Positions 1-9,760 of a stretch of 64,000 nucleotides of DNA are shown here, piece by piece; within the stretch, counting starts at the first letter, position 1, and each line of letters starts with the position of its first letter. The DNA is from Streptomyces sp. CGMCC 4.7035 (GTDB lineage Bacteria > Actinomycetota > Actinomycetes > Streptomycetales > Streptomycetaceae). A program made the position numbers and the translations under genes. The notes under the pieces were generated by a model, which worked only from the letters and a program-made list of their open reading frames with translations, was not told where the DNA came from and did no database searches. Where the stretch lies: the NCBI RefSeq assembly GCF_031583065.1, contig NZ_CP134053.1:1736001-1800000 (forward strand). Reading direction: 5' to 3'.

Positions 1-1059
1 GTCGTAGGCGTACCGCACGTCCGTCACGTCGATCCGGTCGTCCGCGGGCGCCGCGGACGCTTCCTCCGGAGCGGTGTGCGGGGTCCGGCCGAGCCCCTCC
101 ACCCGGGCGAAGGACGCGCCACTGCTCTGCAGTTGCTCGATCCGCATCAGGATCTCGTCCAGCGGTGAGCTGAACTGCTGGAGGTACACCGCGGCCGCCA
201 CCACCGACCCCAGACTCATCGCGCCGTGCGCGTGCAGCACCCCGCCCACCAGCAGCACACCGGCCACGGGAAGGACGTACGACACCTCCACCACGGGGAA
301 GAACACGGACCGCAGGTACAGCGTGTACAGGCGCCTGCGCCGGGAGACCTCCAGCGCGTCCCGGCTCGTCGCGGTCCGACGCTCCTGAAGCCGGAACGCC
401 TCCACCGTCCGCGCCCCGGCCGCGGTCGCCGCGAGGATCTCCGCGACCTGCGAATTGGACTCGCCCTCGGCGAGGTAGCCGTCCCGTGCCCGGCGCAGGT
501 ACCAGCGCAGCACACACCAGATGGGGACGAGAGCGAACACGCCGATGGCCCCGAGCAGCGGGTCCAGCGCGAAGACCGCGCCGAGCAGCAACAGCGCCTG
601 CACGCCGTTGATCAGCAGGTCGGGGCCGACGTCCCGCAGGGTGGTGCCGACGGTGGACACATCGGCGGTGCCGCGCGCGGTCAGATCACCGGTGCCGGCC
701 CGCTCCACCACGGACGCGGGCAGCGCGAGCGCCCGGTCGACGAACTCCTCACGCACCCGCGCCAGTGACCGCTCCCCGAAACGGTGCCCCACGTACCGGG
801 CCCAGCGCGCCAGCAGCAGTTGCGCCAGCGAGCACAGCAGGATGGCGAGCGCCATCCGGTCCACGGCCCCGACCCCGCCCCCGGCCCGGACCTCGTCGAC
901 GATCCGCCCGAGCAGCCAGGGACCGGCCAGTCCCGCACCGGCCGCCGCCGCGTTCAGGGCCAGCGTGGCGGCGAAGGCCCGCGCGTCGGCCCGTACCAGC
1001 CGTACGGCGGCCCGGCGCACGTCGGCGGGCTCGGCGACGGGCAGTTGTCCCCGGCTCAT
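1..1059 (-). CDS. ABC exporter half-transporter, membrane domain (truncated by window edge)
   Basis: The frame stays open from an ATG at 1059 to base 1, giving 353 residues. About the first 300 residues form a six-helix type ABC exporter membrane domain; the last visible residues, VTDVRYAYD, are the first strand of a nucleotide-binding domain, so the catalytic half lies outside the window. Its start overlaps the stop of the upstream half-transporter as ATGA, so the two are translationally coupled and probably form a heterodimer. The substrate cannot be told from sequence. Being the last gene of a four-gene exporter operon, it is expected to carry the intact ATPase that its degenerate partner lacks (inference). 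Confidence 0.85.
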   Translation of the reverse strand, partial: MSRGQLPVAEPADVRRAAVRLVRADARAFAATLALNAAAAGAGLAGPWLLGRIVDEVRAGGGVGAVDRMALAILLCSLAQLLLARWARYVGHRFGERSLARVREEFVDRALALPASVVERAGTGDLTARGTADVSTVGTTLRDVGPDLLINGVQALLLLGAVFALDPLLGAIGVFALVPIWCVLRWYLRRARDGYLAEGESNSQVAEILAATAAGARTVEAFRLQERRTATSRDALEVSRRRRLYTLYLRSVFFPVVEVSYVLPVAGVLLVGGVLHAHGAMSLGSVVAAAVYLQQFSSPLDEILMRIEQLQSSGASFARVEGLGRTPHTAPEEASAAPADDRIDVTDVRYAYD

Positions 1060-2786
1060 CCCATGACCTCCTCGGCAGCGGCCGCGTCGGCGTCTCGCGC
1101 CACCAGTGCCCGGTAGCCGGGCTCCTGAGCCAGCAGCCGCGCATGGCTTCCGGTGGCCGCGACCTTGCCGTCGACCAGGTAGTACACGGTGTCCACACGA
1201 TCAAGGACCAGCGGGGAGGTGCTGGTCACCACGGTCGTACGGCCCTCACGCGCCGCCCGCAGCCGGTCCGCGAGCGCCGCCTCGGTGTGCGCGTCGAGCG
1301 CCGAGGTGGGCTCGACGGTCAGCAGCACCTCCGGGTCGGCGAGCAGCGCCCGCACGAGCCGTACGCGCTGCCGCTGGCCGCCGGAGAGGTTGCGCCCCTG
1401 CGCGTCGATCGCCGAATCGAGCCCGTCCGGCAGGCCCTGCACGATGTCGTCGGCCACGGCGGCGTGCACCGCCCGCGCGATCGCCGCCTCGTCGAGGTCC
1501 TCCGGCTTCCGTCGGCCCCCGACCAGTTCCCGCAGCGTCCCCGCGAACAGGTCGGCCTCGTTGTCGGCGACCAGGATCCGTGCCCGCACCCGCGCCAGCG
1601 GGATCTCGTCCAGGCGTACCCCGCCCCAGGTCGCCTCCGAAGGGGCGTAGCGGCCCAGGCGGTCGACGACGGCCGCGGCGTCCGCGGGCCGCGCCCCGGC
1701 CAGCGCGGTCAGCCGCCCCGGCAGCACCCGCACCCCGGACTCCGGATCGTGCAGCACGGACGGCTCCGCGGGCGCCTCGCGCGTGCCGTCGTCGGGCTCC
1801 GGCTCCAGCCGCAGCAGCCGTACGACGCGCCGGGCGGCCACCACACCCCGGCTGAGCTGGTAGCCGCACTCGATGAAGAACGCCACCGGGCGCACCATCA
1901 CGGCGACATACCCGTACACGGCCACCAACTCGCCCACGGTGATGGTGCCCTGGGCGGCCAGCCGGGCCGCGAGCCAGGTCACGACGGCGAGGAACAGGGT
2001 CGGCAGCCCCACCCCGAGCGCCTGCATCCAGCTGGTCACCGACCCGACCCGGTACCCCTGCTCCCGCAGACGGTCCGAGTCCCGGCGGAAGGCGTCCGCG
2101 AACAGCCCCTTGCCGCCGAGGCCGTTGAGGACGCGCAGCCCGCCCGCGAGGTCGCCGATCCGCGCCGTCAGCACGCCCTGCCGCTCCCGGTACTCCGCCT
2201 CGGTGCCCTGAAGCCGCCCCATCAGCGGCCCGACGATCAGCGCGATCACCGGCACCCCGAGCAGCACGACCGCGGCGAGCCGCACGGAGACCGACAGCAG
2301 CAGCCCGGCGACCGCGCCGTAGGCGACGACCGCGCCGACGCCGGGGCCCACGACCGTCAGGGCTCCGGCGATCGTCTGCACGTCGCCCACGCCGATCGTG
2401 ACCACCTCTCCGGCCCCGGCCCGCCGCGGCAGCGCGGCCCCCAGCCGGACCGCGTGCCCCACGACGACCTTCACCGTGCGGAAGTTGGCGTCCATCCGCA
2501 CCCGGGTCATCACGCGGTGCCGCATGATGCTCAGCCAGGCGTTGAACGCGCCGACCACGACCAGCGCGGCGGTCCACCGGGCGAGCGCGCCCAGGTCGCC
2601 CGGCTGGAGGCCCTCGTCGATCGCCCGGGCCATCAGATACGGCGTCGCCGACAGCAGGACCATCCACACACTGCCCAGCAGCGCCCCCGCGACGGACCGC
2701 CACGGCTGGCACCTGACCAGCCACCACAGATACCGCCAGCCGCCACGACAGTCGGGCGTCCCGGGGTCCTCGTAGGCATCGATCAT
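1056..2786 (-). CDS. ABC exporter half-transporter with degenerate nucleotide-binding domain
   Basis: The 576-residue protein has a six-helix membrane domain (about residues 25-310) fused to an ATPase domain (about 345-560). The signature LSGGQRQR near residue 468 is intact. The Walker A loop is lost: the expected GxxGxGK[S/T] position near 365 reads GARPADAAA. The Q-loop glutamine is absent (VADNEADLF), Walker B has Val for the Mg-binding Asp (LLTVEPTSALD), and the H-loop His is Ser (VVTSTSPLV). In asymmetric ABC exporters one subunit contributes a degenerate ATP site while its partner hydrolyses; this looks like an extreme case. It is co-transcribed with the downstream half-transporter (ATGA overlap) and lies 22 bases after the preceding exporter gene. 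Confidence 0.9.
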   Translation of the reverse strand: MIDAYEDPGTPDCRGGWRYLWWLVRCQPWRSVAGALLGSVWMVLLSATPYLMARAIDEGLQPGDLGALARWTAALVVVGAFNAWLSIMRHRVMTRVRMDANFRTVKVVVGHAVRLGAALPRRAGAGEVVTIGVGDVQTIAGALTVVGPGVGAVVAYGAVAGLLLSVSVRLAAVVLLGVPVIALIVGPLMGRLQGTEAEYRERQGVLTARIGDLAGGLRVLNGLGGKGLFADAFRRDSDRLREQGYRVGSVTSWMQALGVGLPTLFLAVVTWLAARLAAQGTITVGELVAVYGYVAVMVRPVAFFIECGYQLSRGVVAARRVVRLLRLEPEPDDGTREAPAEPSVLHDPESGVRVLPGRLTALAGARPADAAAVVDRLGRYAPSEATWGGVRLDEIPLARVRARILVADNEADLFAGTLRELVGGRRKPEDLDEAAIARAVHAAVADDIVQGLPDGLDSAIDAQGRNLSGGQRQRVRLVRALLADPEVLLTVEPTSALDAHTEAALADRLRAAREGRTTVVTSTSPLVLDRVDTVYYLVDGKVAATGSHARLLAQEPGYRALVARDADAAAAEEVMG

Positions 2787-2808
2787 CCGCGTACGATCCC
2801 CTGTTCTT

Positions 2809-4665
2809 TCACGCCAGACTGTCCCGCCACGCCCGGTGCAGATCCGCGAAACGTCCGGTCCCCGCGATCAGCTCGGCCGGACTGCCGTCCTCGACGATGC
2901 GGCCGCCCTCCATCACCAGGACCCGGTCGGCGATCTCCACCGTCGACAGCCGGTGGGCGATCACGACGGCCGTACGGCCTCGCAGCACCGTCACCATCGC
3001 CCGCTGCACGGCCCGCTCGCCGGGGATGTCCAGGGAACTGGTCGCCTCGTCGAGGATCAGGACGGCGGGGTCGGCGAGCAACGCCCTGGCGAACGCCACG
3101 AGCTGGCGCTGCCCGGCCGAGATGCGGCCGCCGCGCTTGCGTACGTCCGTGTCGTAGCCGTCGGGCAGCGCGCTGATGAAGTCATGGGCGCCGATCGCCT
3201 TCGCGGCCCGCTCGATCTCCTCACGGGTCGCGTCCGGGCGGCCGATGGCGATGTTCTCGGCGACGGTGCCGGAGAACAGGAACGCCTCCTGCGTCACCAT
3301 GACGACCCCGCGCCGCAGTTCCGGCACGGCGAGGTCGCGCAGGTCGACGCCGTCCAGCAGGACCCGCCCGTCCGAGGGGTCGTAGAACCGGGCCAGCAGT
3401 TTGGCCAGGGTGGACTTGCCGGCGCCGGTCGAGCCGACGACCGCGACGGTCTGCCCGGCCGGCAGGGTGAGGTCGAAGCGGGGCAGGACCTCGCCGCCGG
3501 TGCGGTAGCCGAAGCGGACGCCGTCGAAGACGACCTCGCGGCCGGGGTGTTCGCTTTCCAGCGCCGGAAGCGCCTTGGGCGCCGAGGGCTCGGGCACGGA
3601 CGGCGTCTGCGCCAGCAGCCCGGCGATCTTCTCCAGCGAGGCCGCCGCGGACTGGTACGAGTTGAGGAACATGCCGAGTCGGTCGATGGGGTCGTACAGC
3701 CGCCGCAGGTACAGCACCGCGGCCGCCAGCACACCCAGCGCCAGCGAACCCTCCGCCACCCGGTACGCGCCCCACAGCACGATCACCGCGACGGCCGTGT
3801 TGGCGACCAGCCGGGAGCCCACGACATAGCGGGCCATCTCCAGGAGCGCGTCTCCGTTGGTCCGCTCGTGCCGCCGGTTCAGGACGCGGAAGTCGGCGTC
3901 GTTGACGGCCTCGCGGCGGAACGCGCGCACCGGCCGGATCCCGTTCATCGTCTCCACGAACTTCACGATCACGGCGGCGATCGCCGTGGACCGCAGCCGG
4001 TACACCCGCCCCGCGCGCCGCTGGTACACCCGCACGAGGAGGTGGAGCGGCACGAACGACGCCACCGCGACCGCGCCGAGCCCCAGGTCCAGCCAGAGCA
4101 ACAACGCCGAGATGTAGACGAAGGACAGGATGACCGTGACCAGCTCCTGAAGCCCCTCGCTGAGCAGCTCGCGCAGCGACTCGACGTCCGTCGTCGAGCG
4201 GGAGATCAGCCGGCCCGAGGTGTACCGCTCGTGGAAGTCGACGCTCAGGGCCTGGGCGTGACGGAAGATACGGCCGCGCAGGTCGAGCAGCACGTCCTGG
4301 TTCACCCGGGCGGAGGCGACGATGAACGCGTACTGGAGCCCGCCGGAGACGGCGGCGCACAGCAGATAGGCGACTCCCACCGCGATCAGCGGGCCGTGTT
4401 CGTGGTCGCGGAACGCCGGTACGGCGTTGTCGATGGCGTACGCCACCAGCAGTGGGCCCACTTGGACGGCCGCCTGCTGGAACAGCAGCAGGAGCGTCGT
4501 CACGGCGACCCGGGCCTTCATCGGGGCGAGCAGCGAGCGCAGGAGGGCCGCCGTCGCGCCGGGCGGAGCGGGCAGGACATCGCGGTCGTAGAGGTCGCCG
4601 GTGTCCTGGGGAGGCGGGAGTTCCTCCTCGTCGGCGGCAGGGGTGGACGTCGCAGACGCCGTCAT
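2809..4665 (-). CDS. ABC exporter half-transporter with canonical ATPase
   Basis: The 618-residue protein has an N-terminal cytoplasmic stretch, a six-helix membrane domain (about 45-340) and a full nucleotide-binding domain. Walker A GSTGAGKST lies near 412, a slightly variant signature ISAGQRQ near 516, Walker B LILDEATS with the catalytic Glu near 538, and the switch His in VIAHRLST. It starts inside the stop codon of the upstream half-transporter (ATGA), which carries Asp instead of Glu in Walker B. The two are therefore best read as the catalytic and non-catalytic subunits of one heterodimeric exporter (lipid, drug or peptide; substrate unknown). Confidence 0.92.
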   Translation of the reverse strand: MTASATSTPAADEEELPPPQDTGDLYDRDVLPAPPGATAALLRSLLAPMKARVAVTTLLLLFQQAAVQVGPLLVAYAIDNAVPAFRDHEHGPLIAVGVAYLLCAAVSGGLQYAFIVASARVNQDVLLDLRGRIFRHAQALSVDFHERYTSGRLISRSTTDVESLRELLSEGLQELVTVILSFVYISALLLWLDLGLGAVAVASFVPLHLLVRVYQRRAGRVYRLRSTAIAAVIVKFVETMNGIRPVRAFRREAVNDADFRVLNRRHERTNGDALLEMARYVVGSRLVANTAVAVIVLWGAYRVAEGSLALGVLAAAVLYLRRLYDPIDRLGMFLNSYQSAAASLEKIAGLLAQTPSVPEPSAPKALPALESEHPGREVVFDGVRFGYRTGGEVLPRFDLTLPAGQTVAVVGSTGAGKSTLAKLLARFYDPSDGRVLLDGVDLRDLAVPELRRGVVMVTQEAFLFSGTVAENIAIGRPDATREEIERAAKAIGAHDFISALPDGYDTDVRKRGGRISAGQRQLVAFARALLADPAVLILDEATSSLDIPGERAVQRAMVTVLRGRTAVVIAHRLSTVEIADRVLVMEGGRIVEDGSPAELIAGTGRFADLHRAWRDSLA

Positions 4666-6551
4666 CGGTCGTCCTCCTGTTCCCCGGACATCAGGTGTGC
4701 GTATTCGGCGTTCGTGCGCAGCAGTTCGTGGTGGGTGCCCACGGCGGCGATACGGCCGCCGGACAGCAGGGCGACCCGGTCGGCGAGCAGGACGGTGGAC
4801 GGGCGGTGTGCCACGACCAGGGCGGTGGTGTCCACGAGCACCCGGCGCAGCGCGGCCTCCACGGCGGCCTCGGTGTGGACGTCGAGGGCGGACAGGGGGT
4901 CGTCCAGGACGAGGAACCTGGGCCGGCCGACGACGGCCCGGGCCAGTGCGAGCCGCTGGCGCTGGCCGCCGGACAGGCTGAGCCCCTGCTCGCCGACCTG
5001 GGTCCGCGTTCCCTGCGGCAGCGCGTGCACGAAGTCGGCCTGGGCCACTTCGAGGGCGCGCTCCAGCTCCTCGGGTCCGGCGGTGTCGTCGGCACCCATG
5101 AGCACGTTGTCACCGACGCCGGCCGAGAAGAGGGTGGGCTCCTCGAAGGCGACGGCCACCTTGGAGCGCAGCTCCTCGCGGGACATGGCCGTGATGTCCT
5201 CGCCGTCCAGCGTGATGCGGCCGGACGTCACCTCGTGGAGGCGGGGGATGAGCGCCGTGAGCGTGGTCTTGCCGCTTCCGGTCGCCCCGACGAGGGCCAT
5301 GGTTTCGCCGGGGCGGATGTGGAGGTCGATGCGGTCGAGGACGGGGGGTGAGCCGGCGGGGGCGTCGGGATAGCGGAAGCGGACGTCGTGGAACCGGAGG
5401 CCGTCAGGTTGCCCGGTGCTGGTGTCGGCCGGGGGTTGGGTCCGCAACTCGGCGGTGCGAGGTGCCCCTGCGCCCACCCTCCCCCAAGCTCTCGACTTCG
5501 CTCGAGCAGGGGGGAACCCCATCGCCCCAGCGGCACGACTGCCCGCAGCTACGCCGATTTCGGGTTCCTCGTCCATCACCTCGAAGTACCGCTCCGTAGC
5601 CGTCGCCGCCTCCTGACTCATCGCCAGCAGGAAGCCGATCGAGTCCACCGGCCACCGCAGAGCGAGCGCCGTCGACAGAAACGCCACCAGCGTCCCCGCG
5701 GACAGGTCCCCGTCCGCCACCTGAACGGTCCCGAGCACCAGCGCCGCCCCGATCGCCAGCTCCGGCAGCGTCACGATGACGCCCCAGATCGTCGCGAGCA
5801 GCCCGGCCTTCCGCAGCTCCGTCCCCCGCAGCGTTTGCGACAGTTCCCTGAAGGCCCGCGCCTGGCTCCGGTGCCGTCCGAAACCCTTGATGATGCGGAT
5901 GCCGAGCACACCCTCCTCGACGACCGTCGTCAGATCGCCGACCTGGTCCTGGGCGCGGCGGGCCACATCGGCATAGCGCTTCTCGAAGATCACGCAGGTG
6001 ACGACCACGGGCAGGGCCGGCCCCAGGATCACCAGCCCCAGGGACCAGTCCTGCATCAGCATGATCACCACACCGACGAGGATCGTCACCCCGTTGACCA
6101 GAAGAAATGTCAGCGGGAAGGCGAGGAACATGCGCAGCAGCATCAGGTCCGTCGTCCCGCGGGACAGCAACTGCCCGGACGCCCACCGGTCGTGGAAGGC
6201 CACCGGCAACCGCTGCAGATGCCGGTACAGATCCGCCCGCATCTCCGCCTCGACGTGCGACAGCGGCCGCGCCACCAGCCACCGCCGCAGCCCGAACAGC
6301 ACCGCCTCCGCGATCCCGAGCAGCAGCAGGTACAGCGCCCCGAGCCAGACGCCTGCCGGATCCCGGTCGGCGACCGGCCCGTCCACCATCCACTTCAGCA
6401 CGAGCGGGATCACCAGCCCCGTACAAGAGGCGAGGACCGCGACGAACGCGGCCGTGAACAGCCGCACCCGCACCGGCCGCACATACGGCCACAGGCGCAG
6501 CAGGGTGCGGACGGCGGATCGGTCCTTGGTGGTTGCACGTGTCGTGGGCAT
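4662..6551 (-). CDS. ABC exporter half-transporter, non-canonical Walker B, repeat-derived linker
   Basis: The 629-residue protein has a six-helix membrane domain (about 25-320) and an ATPase domain with Walker A GATGSGKTT, signature LSLSGGQRQ, Walker B LVLDDPLSALD (Asp replaces the catalytic Glu) and H-loop VVAHRPST. Loss of the Glu is typical of the non-hydrolysing subunit of heterodimeric exporters, here paired with the overlapping downstream gene. Residues about 344-360 in the linker between the two domains are encoded by an interspersed Streptomyces repeat read in frame, making the linker longer and richer in Arg, Ala and Gly than normal. First gene of the four-gene exporter operon; ATG start at 6551. 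Confidence 0.9.
   Translation of the reverse strand: MPTTRATTKDRSAVRTLLRLWPYVRPVRVRLFTAAFVAVLASCTGLVIPLVLKWMVDGPVADRDPAGVWLGALYLLLLGIAEAVLFGLRRWLVARPLSHVEAEMRADLYRHLQRLPVAFHDRWASGQLLSRGTTDLMLLRMFLAFPLTFLLVNGVTILVGVVIMLMQDWSLGLVILGPALPVVVTCVIFEKRYADVARRAQDQVGDLTTVVEEGVLGIRIIKGFGRHRSQARAFRELSQTLRGTELRKAGLLATIWGVIVTLPELAIGAALVLGTVQVADGDLSAGTLVAFLSTALALRWPVDSIGFLLAMSQEAATATERYFEVMDEEPEIGVAAGSRAAGAMGFPPARAKSRAWGRVGAGAPRTAELRTQPPADTSTGQPDGLRFHDVRFRYPDAPAGSPPVLDRIDLHIRPGETMALVGATGSGKTTLTALIPRLHEVTSGRITLDGEDITAMSREELRSKVAVAFEEPTLFSAGVGDNVLMGADDTAGPEELERALEVAQADFVHALPQGTRTQVGEQGLSLSGGQRQRLALARAVVGRPRFLVLDDPLSALDVHTEAAVEAALRRVLVDTTALVVAHRPSTVLLADRVALLSGGRIAAVGTHHELLRTNAEYAHLMSGEQEDDR
5471..5520. repeat. 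Interspersed Streptomyces repeat inserted in frame within a coding sequence
   Basis: The segment containing CCCTCCCCCAAGCTCTCGAC, then TTCGCTCGAGCAGGGGGG, matches a short imperfect inverted repeat that I recognise as very common between genes in Streptomyces genomes. Here it lies inside an ABC transporter gene, in the stretch coding for the link between membrane and ATPase domains. It adds no stop codon and keeps the frame. The family recognition is from memory, not a search. Confidence 0.7.
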
Positions 6552-6571
6552 CAGGAGCGAGACTACGGATC

Positions 6572-6586
6572 GGCACTGACAGTGCC
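6572..6586. promoter_or_regulatory. Perfect 7-1-7 palindrome in a divergent promoter region
   Basis: GGCACTG-A-CAGTGCC lies about 20 bases upstream of the ABC exporter operon start (6551, minus) and about 180 bases upstream of the DrrAB-type operon (plus). Its place fits an operator controlling one or both operons. The response regulator at 9750 is one possible binder (inference). Confidence 0.4.
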
Positions 6587-6768
6587 CACCGAGTTTTGGC
6601 CGGATCGGGGTCCGCCGCTGGTCCTACGACCTGCGCGTTCGAAGTGTCGTACGACCGCGTCGACCACCCGGTCGTACCCCTCCGTCATCCGATCGGCTGA
6701 TGCTCCCTCGAGCCCGACGGCCGATGTGCCGGACCCGGCCCGCCCGCGACCCTCGTCCCATGCCACCC

Positions 6769-7676
<908 letters not shown>

Positions 7677-7680
<4 letters not shown>

Positions 7681-8426
7681 GCGCCGCAGTCGTCGACACC
7701 GCCGTACTGAAGACCGAGCTCCGCCTGTTCCGCCGCGAACCCGGCAGCCTCTTCTGGATCCTGATGTTCCCCACCCTGCTGCTGGTGATCCTCGGCTCGA
7801 TCCCGCACTTCCGCGAGAGCGACAAGTCCCTCGGCGGCCTCCGGCCCATCGACGCGTACGTTCCCGTGGTGGTGCTGGTCGCCATGATCACGGCCGGGGT
7901 GCAGTCGATGCCGCAGGCCCTCACCGGCTACCGCGAGCGCGGCATCCTGCGCCGGATGGCCACCACACCCGTACGGCCCTCCGCGCTGCTGTCCGCGCAG
8001 ATGCTGGTGCACGGACTGGCCGCCCTGGTCTCCACGCTGCTCGCCCTGGCGGTGGGGCGGCTCGCCTTCCACGTACGCCTGCCCGAGCAGCCCGCCGGAT
8101 ACGTCCTCGCGCTGCTGCTCGCCATCCTCGCGGCCCTCGCGCTGGGTTCGGTGGTCTCGGCCGTCTCCCGTACGACGAGGATCGCGGGCGCGATCGGGGC
8201 CGCCGTGTACTTCCCGATGATGTTCTGTGCGGGGGTGTGGCTGCCGGTGCAGTCCATGCCGCACTCGCTGGCCCGGATCGTCGAGGTGACCCCGTTCGGC
8301 GCGGCCGCCCGGGCGCTAGGACAGGCCGCCTCCGGTGACTGGCCCGGCTGGAGCCACCTGGGCGTCCTCGCCGTCTGGACGGTACTGCTGTCGGCCGCGG
8401 CGTCGCGCTGGTTCCGCTGGGAATGA
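7677..8426 (+). CDS. ABC-2 type transporter permease (DrrB-like)
   Basis: The 249-residue membrane protein has about six hydrophobic segments: an early helix (LFWILMFPTLLLVIL), a cluster around residues 60-75, and four further spans to a C-terminus ending RWFRWE. The layout matches ABC-2 permeases that partner DrrA-type ATPases. Its start codon overlaps the ATPase stop as ATGA, and its stop overlaps the histidine kinase start in the same way, so all are translated from one message. Confidence 0.9.
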
Positions 8427-9760
8427 GGACCGGACCCGCTGTGCAGACTGGTCGTATGACAGTCGAGACCGGCGAGGAACCCGGCGTCGAGGTCGGCGCG
8501 TGGACGGCCGGGGGCTCCGCCGCAGTGGAGGAACGCTGGGCCGCGTTCCACCACTGGGGCCCCTATGTTCTCCTCGCCATCGGAGCCCTCACCGCGGCCG
8601 CCTCCGCGGACGCGGAGGGCATGACCACCGGCGAGCGGTACGCGGCGGGCGCGCTGACCGTCGCGGGCTTCGCCCTTCAACTGGTCTGGGGGAGAGTGGC
8701 CCGGGACCGTACGGGCCCGTCCCCGGCCGGGGCCGTGTACTACGCCGTCCGCTGGGCGCTCGCCTACACCCTCAGCTGGCTCAACCCGTTCTTCGCCTTC
8801 TACGCCGTCACCGGCTACTACGGCGCCAACCGGCTGCTGCCCCGCCGCTATGTGAAGGCCGGCCTCTTCGCGACCGCCGTCGCGGTCGCCGGCTGCCAGA
8901 TCGGCGGTATGCCGCCGCACGGGTTGCTCCTGTGGTTCGGTTTCGGCGTGGTGCTGGGCGTCAACGTCGGGCTGGTCGCTCTCCTGTCCCGGTTCGCCGC
9001 GCAGGAGGACGAACGCTCCCGCGCCCAGGCCGTCACCATCGCCGAACTCGAACGCACCAACACGGCCCTCCAGCAGGCGCTCGACGAGAACGCGGCCCTT
9101 CACACCCAACTCCTCGTCCAGGCCCGGGAGGCGGGGGTGGCCGACGAGCGCCGGCGCCTGGCCGCCGAGATCCACGACACCATCGCCCAGGGCCTGACCG
9201 GGATCATCGCCCAGCTCCAGGTCGTCGCGAACACCCAGGACCCGACGGCGGCCCGCGCCCATCTGGACCGGGCCGCCGCGCTCGCCCGGCACAGCCTCGG
9301 CGAGGCCCGCCGCTCCGTGCACAACCTCGCACCGGTCGACCTGGAGCACGCCGGGCTTCCCGAGGCCCTGAAGAAGACGGTCGCCGAGTGGGCCGAACGC
9401 ACCGGTCTGCGGGCCGAGTTCACGGTCACGGGGACCGCCGAGCAGCTCCACGAGGAGGTGTCCGCCACGCTCCTGCGCATCGCCCAGGAGGCCCTCTCCA
9501 ACGCCTCCCGGCACGCGTTGGCCACCCGCGTCGGCGTGACGCTGAGCTTCATGGGCGACGAGGTGAGCCTCGACGTCCGCGACGACGGCCGGGGCTTCGA
9601 CCCGCTCCGGCTTCCCGAACGCACCGGCTCCGGGGGCTTCGGCCTGGACGGCATGCGGGCCCGCGCCGAACGCATCGCGGGCTTCCTCACCGTCGAGTCG
9701 GAGCCGGGGCACGGTACGGCGGTCTCGGCTCGCGTACCGTTGGTGCGCCATGAGCGGTGA
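8423..9760 (+). CDS. NarL-family sensor histidine kinase
   Basis: About five membrane spans occupy residues 45-190, followed by a coiled coil, a HisKA_3 dimerisation domain with phospho-acceptor His near 249 (in AAEIHDTIAQG), and a HATPase domain with an N-box (EALSNASRHA) and G-box (DDGRGFD, GGFGLDGM). The ATG at 8423 overlaps the permease stop and gives 445 residues; an internal ATG at 8456 would shorten it by 11. No extracellular sensor domain is visible, as in LiaS/DesK-like kinases that sense the membrane or the co-encoded transporter. Its stop lies 11 bases inside the response regulator gene. Confidence 0.92.
   Translation: MRTGPAVQTGRMTVETGEEPGVEVGAWTAGGSAAVEERWAAFHHWGPYVLLAIGALTAAASADAEGMTTGERYAAGALTVAGFALQLVWGRVARDRTGPSPAGAVYYAVRWALAYTLSWLNPFFAFYAVTGYYGANRLLPRRYVKAGLFATAVAVAGCQIGGMPPHGLLLWFGFGVVLGVNVGLVALLSRFAAQEDERSRAQAVTIAELERTNTALQQALDENAALHTQLLVQAREAGVADERRRLAAEIHDTIAQGLTGIIAQLQVVANTQDPTAARAHLDRAAALARHSLGEARRSVHNLAPVDLEHAGLPEALKKTVAEWAERTGLRAEFTVTGTAEQLHEEVSATLLRIAQEALSNASRHALATRVGVTLSFMGDEVSLDVRDDGRGFDPLRLPERTGSGGFGLDGMRARAERIAGFLTVESEPGHGTAVSARVPLVRHER

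Noticed and set aside
765..3176. 803-residue plus-strand open frame
   Set aside because: It is the antisense shadow of two ABC transporter genes whose domains are clear; composition is Arg/Pro/His-rich low complexity typical of high-GC shadows.
2836..5373. 845-residue plus-strand open frame
   Set aside because: Lies opposite two well-supported ABC half-transporters; no domain or ribosome site of its own.
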